Program-made: the position numbers and the translations under genes | Part shown: in pieces, positions 40,687-43,152 of the stretch | Position numbering within the stretch: the stretch's first letter is position 1 | Layout: each line of letters begins with the position of its first letter | The notes under the pieces: generated by a model | Told to the model about the DNA's origin: nothing | Database searches by the model: none | The model's input: only the letters and a program-made list of their open reading frames with translations | Source of the DNA: Streptomyces antnestii | GTDB taxonomy: Bacteria; Actinomycetota; Actinomycetes; Streptomycetales; Streptomycetaceae | Direction: 5' to 3' | NCBI RefSeq assembly: GCF_004005495.1 | Contig: NZ_RZYA01000035.1 | Coordinates: 1-43,152, forward strand | DNA: 43,152 nt

Positions 40687-41291
40687 CGGTGGGCCTCCTG
40701 CCGCTCACGCAGCATCTGCTGCAGGGCCGTGGGCGCCGGGCGCGGGCGCGGCGCGGGCCTACGCGTCCCCGAACGGCGACGCCCCCAGGGCGGCCGGGTC
40801 GACAACCCCTGCGCACCACGGATGTTCCGGCCGCGCCGCGGCCCGGGCGCGAAGGACCGAGCGGGGCGCGCAAGCGGAGCCGCAGCGGCCGGGAGGGAGG
40901 CGGGCGCCGTGGTGTCCTCGATGAGGAAACTGCCGTGCAAGCGACTCACCTTGGGATCGCGTACAGTGCGCCCGCCGATCCGGCCGCCGTGCGGCTGCAA
41001 GGCGAATTGCACCCAGCCGTAGGCGGCCCACAGCGGGGAGCGTCCGCCGATGGAGGTGGCACGCGCCGCCCAGACGGCGAAGCCCAGGGCGACCACCGGT
41101 ACGGGTCCCAAGGGCGACCAGAGGGAGAACGTCTTGATCAGCAAGAAGGTCCCGGCAGCGGCAATGGCCAACTGGGCCGGGGTGTAAGGCCCGAGCGGCA
41201 GGGTGAAGTCACCGATCTTGCCCAACACCCAGGGGTGCCGACGGGCACGCGTGTACGAGCGGCCGACACGAAGCGAGGCGGGCGTGCTCAT
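40683..41291 (-). CDS. VirB3/TcpE-like two-helix membrane protein
   Basis: A 202-residue protein just before virB4, with ATGA overlaps on both sides. A short basic N-terminus leads to GDFTLPLGPYTPAQLAIAAAGTFLL and a second hydrophobic stretch (LWSPLGPVPVVALGFAVWAA), a hairpin as in PrgI/TcpE/VirB3-type proteins. The tail after about 105 is basic and rich in Arg and Pro, likely cytoplasmic. VirB3-like proteins pair with VirB4, which fits the gene order. Confidence 0.7.
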   Translation of the reverse strand: MSTPASLRVGRSYTRARRHPWVLGKIGDFTLPLGPYTPAQLAIAAAGTFLLIKTFSLWSPLGPVPVVALGFAVWAARATSIGGRSPLWAAYGWVQFALQPHGGRIGGRTVRDPKVSRLHGSFLIEDTTAPASLPAAAAPLARPARSFAPGPRRGRNIRGAQGLSTRPPWGRRRSGTRRPAPRPRPAPTALQQMLRERQEAHR

Positions 41292-41635
41292 ACGCGCTCA
41301 CCGCCCGCGCCGCGCACCGTCGTCGTCGCCTTGTGCGAGCCGGGGCCGGGATCCAGCGGAGCCTCAACAGACGCCGGGGCGCCGTTGTTGAGCAGTTCAT
41401 TCTTGAAGTAGTCGGCCAAGTCGCCCCGCGCGGAGTAGATACCGAGGCAGACCACCAGACCGAGCAGCCCGCCGATGCCAGCCTTCAGGCTGAACTTTTG
41501 GATGACCTTGATGACGACGATCCCAATCAGGGACAGCTTCAGTGTCTTCTCGGCCCAGCCGCTGCCCAGGCCCAGCAGGTGGTCTCCCATGTCCTTGAAC
41601 TCGGCGGCCATGACGACGCAGTGCAAGGTGCTCAT
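41288..41635 (-). CDS. Small membrane protein of the T4SS (VirB2/TcpD-like position)
   Basis: A 115-residue protein, ATG 41635 in ATGA overlap with the TcpC-like gene and its own stop overlapping the next start. The first helix is amphipathic (EFKDMGDHLLGLGSGWAEKTLK), followed by two hydrophobic segments (LIGIVVIKVIQKF and GIGGLLGLVVCLGIYSA) and a polar, acidic C-terminal tail. Size and place match the small TcpD-like or pilin-like proteins of Gram-positive T4SS. Sequence similarity is too weak to name it. Confidence 0.6.
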   Translation of the reverse strand: MSTLHCVVMAAEFKDMGDHLLGLGSGWAEKTLKLSLIGIVVIKVIQKFSLKAGIGGLLGLVVCLGIYSARGDLADYFKNELLNNGAPASVEAPLDPGPGSHKATTTVRGAGGERV

Positions 41636-42714
41636 CGCGTGATCCCCCCAACCGCAACAGCGCCCTGACGCGCAGCGACCATCTGCATCGTCGTGGCCGT
41701 GCCCTTCAGCGCAGAGCCCGTGTGGCTGCTCGCTGTCTTCACCTTTGCGTCCTTGCCCTCCAGGCCGGACTGCAGCGCGGTGACTTCCCACCGGCCGGCA
41801 CGCGCCGTGAAGGCCAGTGCGTACGACAGCGGCCACTGGCCGCCCGCCCCGTCCGTCGCGGTGACCTGTGCCTGCACGCGCACGACCAAGCCGTCCCGGC
41901 CCGGCTTTCCGTCCGTGGCCTGGACAGCCCGCAGTTCGTCGACCTGAACCGAGGCGAACGACGACACAGCCAGCGCGGGAAGCATGATGCCGGGGGCGAG
42001 ATACCGCTCCGCGCCGCCTTCGACCCCAAGGTAGGCAGTCAGGAACTCGGACACGGTCGACGCGAGGCCCGAGCCGTCCGGCACCTCGCCCCCGTAGGGG
42101 GTAGCGCTCTGGGCGATCACGCTGGGGGCGGCGACCTCCATCGGCGCGGCCGGCACCGCGAAGGCCGGCGTTGTGCCCGCGTCCTTGGCCACCACCGGCA
42201 ACGCGAAGTACCGCACGCCCGGCGCTGCCCCCGTGCGCTCGGACCGGTCACGGACCGGCTCCTTGAACGTGACGGCGAGCATGACCGACCACGCGTCCCG
42301 TGCCTGGCGGACGGTGCGCACCGTGGCCAGCCGCTCGACGGCCGGAGCCTTCTCGCCCCAGGTCGGCATCGGCACGGACGGAGCCATCGCGTGCAACTCG
42401 TCAGCGGCCGTACCGTCCTCACTGCCGCCGCGCAGCCACAGACCGAGGAACAGCTCTGCGTATCCGGCCGGAGTGACCGACGGGGTGCGCAGCTCGGCAG
42501 TCCGCGTGACCGGTGCCGCAGTGTTGCGCACCGCGGTGTCCGGTCGTGCGCAACTGGAGACCAACGCGAGGGGACCTGCAGCCACCGCGAGCCACACCGC
42601 GGTGCGCAACACTGCCGCCCGGCGCACCGGCAATGACCGGGCACGCGGCGGCGAACCCGCCAAGGGCTGATCTTTCGTGGGGCCACACCGGTCACGGCGC
42701 AAGGAAGCGGACAT
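41632..42714 (-). CDS. TcpC/VirB8-like conjugation protein
   Basis: A 360-residue protein. ATG 42714 has GGAGGAG six bases upstream, better than the in-frame codon 39 bases earlier. A basic cytoplasmic start is followed by one membrane helix (about 33-52) and a large extracytoplasmic part with two NTF2-like repeats (about 80-200, with YAELFLGLWLRG; about 215-335, with VSEFLTAYLGVEGGAERYLAPG and YALAFTARAGRWEVT). This is the layout of TcpC, the Gram-positive VirB8 counterpart that nucleates the channel. It is the first gene of the leading T4SS unit. Confidence 0.8.
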   Translation of the reverse strand: MSASLRRDRCGPTKDQPLAGSPPRARSLPVRRAAVLRTAVWLAVAAGPLALVSSCARPDTAVRNTAAPVTRTAELRTPSVTPAGYAELFLGLWLRGGSEDGTAADELHAMAPSVPMPTWGEKAPAVERLATVRTVRQARDAWSVMLAVTFKEPVRDRSERTGAAPGVRYFALPVVAKDAGTTPAFAVPAAPMEVAAPSVIAQSATPYGGEVPDGSGLASTVSEFLTAYLGVEGGAERYLAPGIMLPALAVSSFASVQVDELRAVQATDGKPGRDGLVVRVQAQVTATDGAGGQWPLSYALAFTARAGRWEVTALQSGLEGKDAKVKTASSHTGSALKGTATTMQMVAARQGAVAVGGITR

Positions 42715-42767
42715 CGACGGCTCCTCCAGAGGGGGAATGAGGTGTGCCGTCACTCTTCGCCCGCCCT

Positions 42768-42885
42768 CTCACCGCCCCGCTTCCCAGCACCGGCCCGACG
42801 CCGTCACGAGGCCATAACTCCTTGGCTGATGAGCGGCCCTGGGCCTGGTGGTAAGCGTGGTGGTAAGTGGCCCAGGCGTGGTGAG
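42768..42885 (-). promoter_or_regulatory. Multi-block regulatory element, copy 2
   Basis: Same blocks as copy 1: CTCACCGCCCCGCTT (42768-42782), the core at 42800-42822 with two differing bases, and CCAGGCGTGGTGAG (42872-42885). Spacing between the first two blocks is identical; the third is 42 bases further away. The added interval holds two direct repeats of GGTGGTAAG (42847-42855 and 42859-42867). The element lies 54 bases upstream of the TcpC-like start. Confidence 0.6.
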
Positions 42886-43080
42886 TTCGAGCCGCGCACA
42901 CTCACCACCCCAGGTCAGACCCGGTTTCGAGGGCCCCAGCATCGGATGAGGGACCGCCCGCGATCCCCGCCACGAGTGGCGGCTCCGCCCTTAGACGCCC
43001 CGGGTAGGCAGACGCTCAGGCGGGCCGCCATAGGCGTCAGTGCCAGCGGCCGGTCCGGCGAGAGTCCGAGGGCTCGAAGA
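42886..43080. other. Intergenic region, nothing firm
   Basis: About 200 bases with short GC-rich dyads (for example GCCACGAGTGGC near 42970) but no supported gene. Transcription signals for genes beyond the right edge may lie here. Confidence 0.3.
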
Positions 43081-43152
43081 TCACGCACCCTCGAGCCGAG
43101 CAAGCAGTGACCGGGCTTCCCGTGGCCGGCGACCGAGCCCCTTGAATCGGTC
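43081..43152 (-). CDS. Possible gene 3' end running off the window
   Basis: The minus-strand frame entering from the right edge encodes 23 residues (DRFKGLGRRPREARSLLARL then EGA) and a stop at 43083-43081. The charged, helical ending looks like a normal C-terminus, but the piece is too short to assign. Confidence 0.3.
   Translation of the reverse strand, partial: DRFKGLGRRPREARSLLARLEGA

Noticed and set aside
35698..41022. A 1774-codon open frame on the plus strand through the T4SS genes
   Set aside because: It is antisense to VirB6-, VirB4- and TcpE-like genes with clear motifs. Long stop-free antisense frames arise from third-position GC bias. The product has no domain and no ribosome site.
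1..43152. tRNA, rRNA, CRISPR array or att-site pair
   Set aside because: No cloverleaf, rRNA-like or regularly spaced repeat was seen. No tRNA-overlapping direct repeat or integrase was found, so integration ends cannot be claimed.

Overview
The window looks like a piece of a Streptomyces (or close actinobacterial) genome, either a chromosome arm or a large linear plasmid or integrative element. The evidence is very high GC with strong third-position bias, GTG starts, GGAGG-type ribosome sites, chains of ATGA/GTGA start-stop overlaps, and gene families typical of streptomycetes (RHS/FG-GAP secreted proteins, BTAD regulators, actinobacterial Tad and conjugation proteins). No rRNA, tRNA or CRISPR array was seen.

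Region A (1-14810) is a mosaic of a polymorphic-toxin locus and gene debris. A decayed transposase and a frameshifted CxxC protein come first. A divergent pair of very large secreted proteins follows: an FG-GAP/VCBS protein on the minus strand (1294-4371) and a 2095-residue RHS protein on the plus strand (4734-11021). The RHS protein has a lower-GC, unrecognised C-terminal tip, followed by a small membrane PH-like protein that may be its immunity protein. Downstream lie a displaced second copy of the RHS core tip (an orphan cassette), remnants of a TniQ-like protein and of two different ISL3 transposases, a small membrane protein, and the last ~100 residues of a sulfide:quinone-reductase-type flavoprotein cut by the second ISL3 remnant.

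Region B (15103-20839) is a minus-strand sulfur amino-acid catabolism cassette. In transcription order it holds a YheO/DauR-type PAS-HTH regulator, a Cds1-like L-cysteine desulfhydrase, a RidA-family enamine deaminase, an AAT-family amino-acid permease and a D-cysteine desulfhydrase-family enzyme. Desulfhydrases release 2-aminoacrylate, which RidA proteins hydrolyse, so the set reads as import, desulfuration and detoxification. Two operator-like dyads exactly 20 bp apart lie at a recognisable promoter in front of the regulator. Two strong hairpins end the unit.

Region C (21930-42714) is a roughly 21-kb minus-strand cell-envelope machine that combines type IV secretion/conjugation genes with Tad (Flp) pilus genes. 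The T4SS part has VirB8/TcpC-like, two small membrane proteins, VirB4 ATPase, a small Cys-motif protein, VirB6/TrbL-like, a transglycosylase-NlpC/P60 hydrolase and a membrane-anchored protein. The Tad part has a lipoprotein, a secreted protein, CpaB (SAF), CpaE/TadZ-like, TadA, TadB, TadC, two tiny pilin-like proteins (one only 44 aa), two TadE-like and one TadG-like protein. It ends in a membrane-spanning LysM-BTAD regulator. The two T4SS transcription units each start downstream of the same multi-block DNA element (37938-38013 and 42768-42885), which the Tad unit lacks. No relaxase, coupling protein or prepilin peptidase lies inside the window. A possible gene end runs off the right edge.
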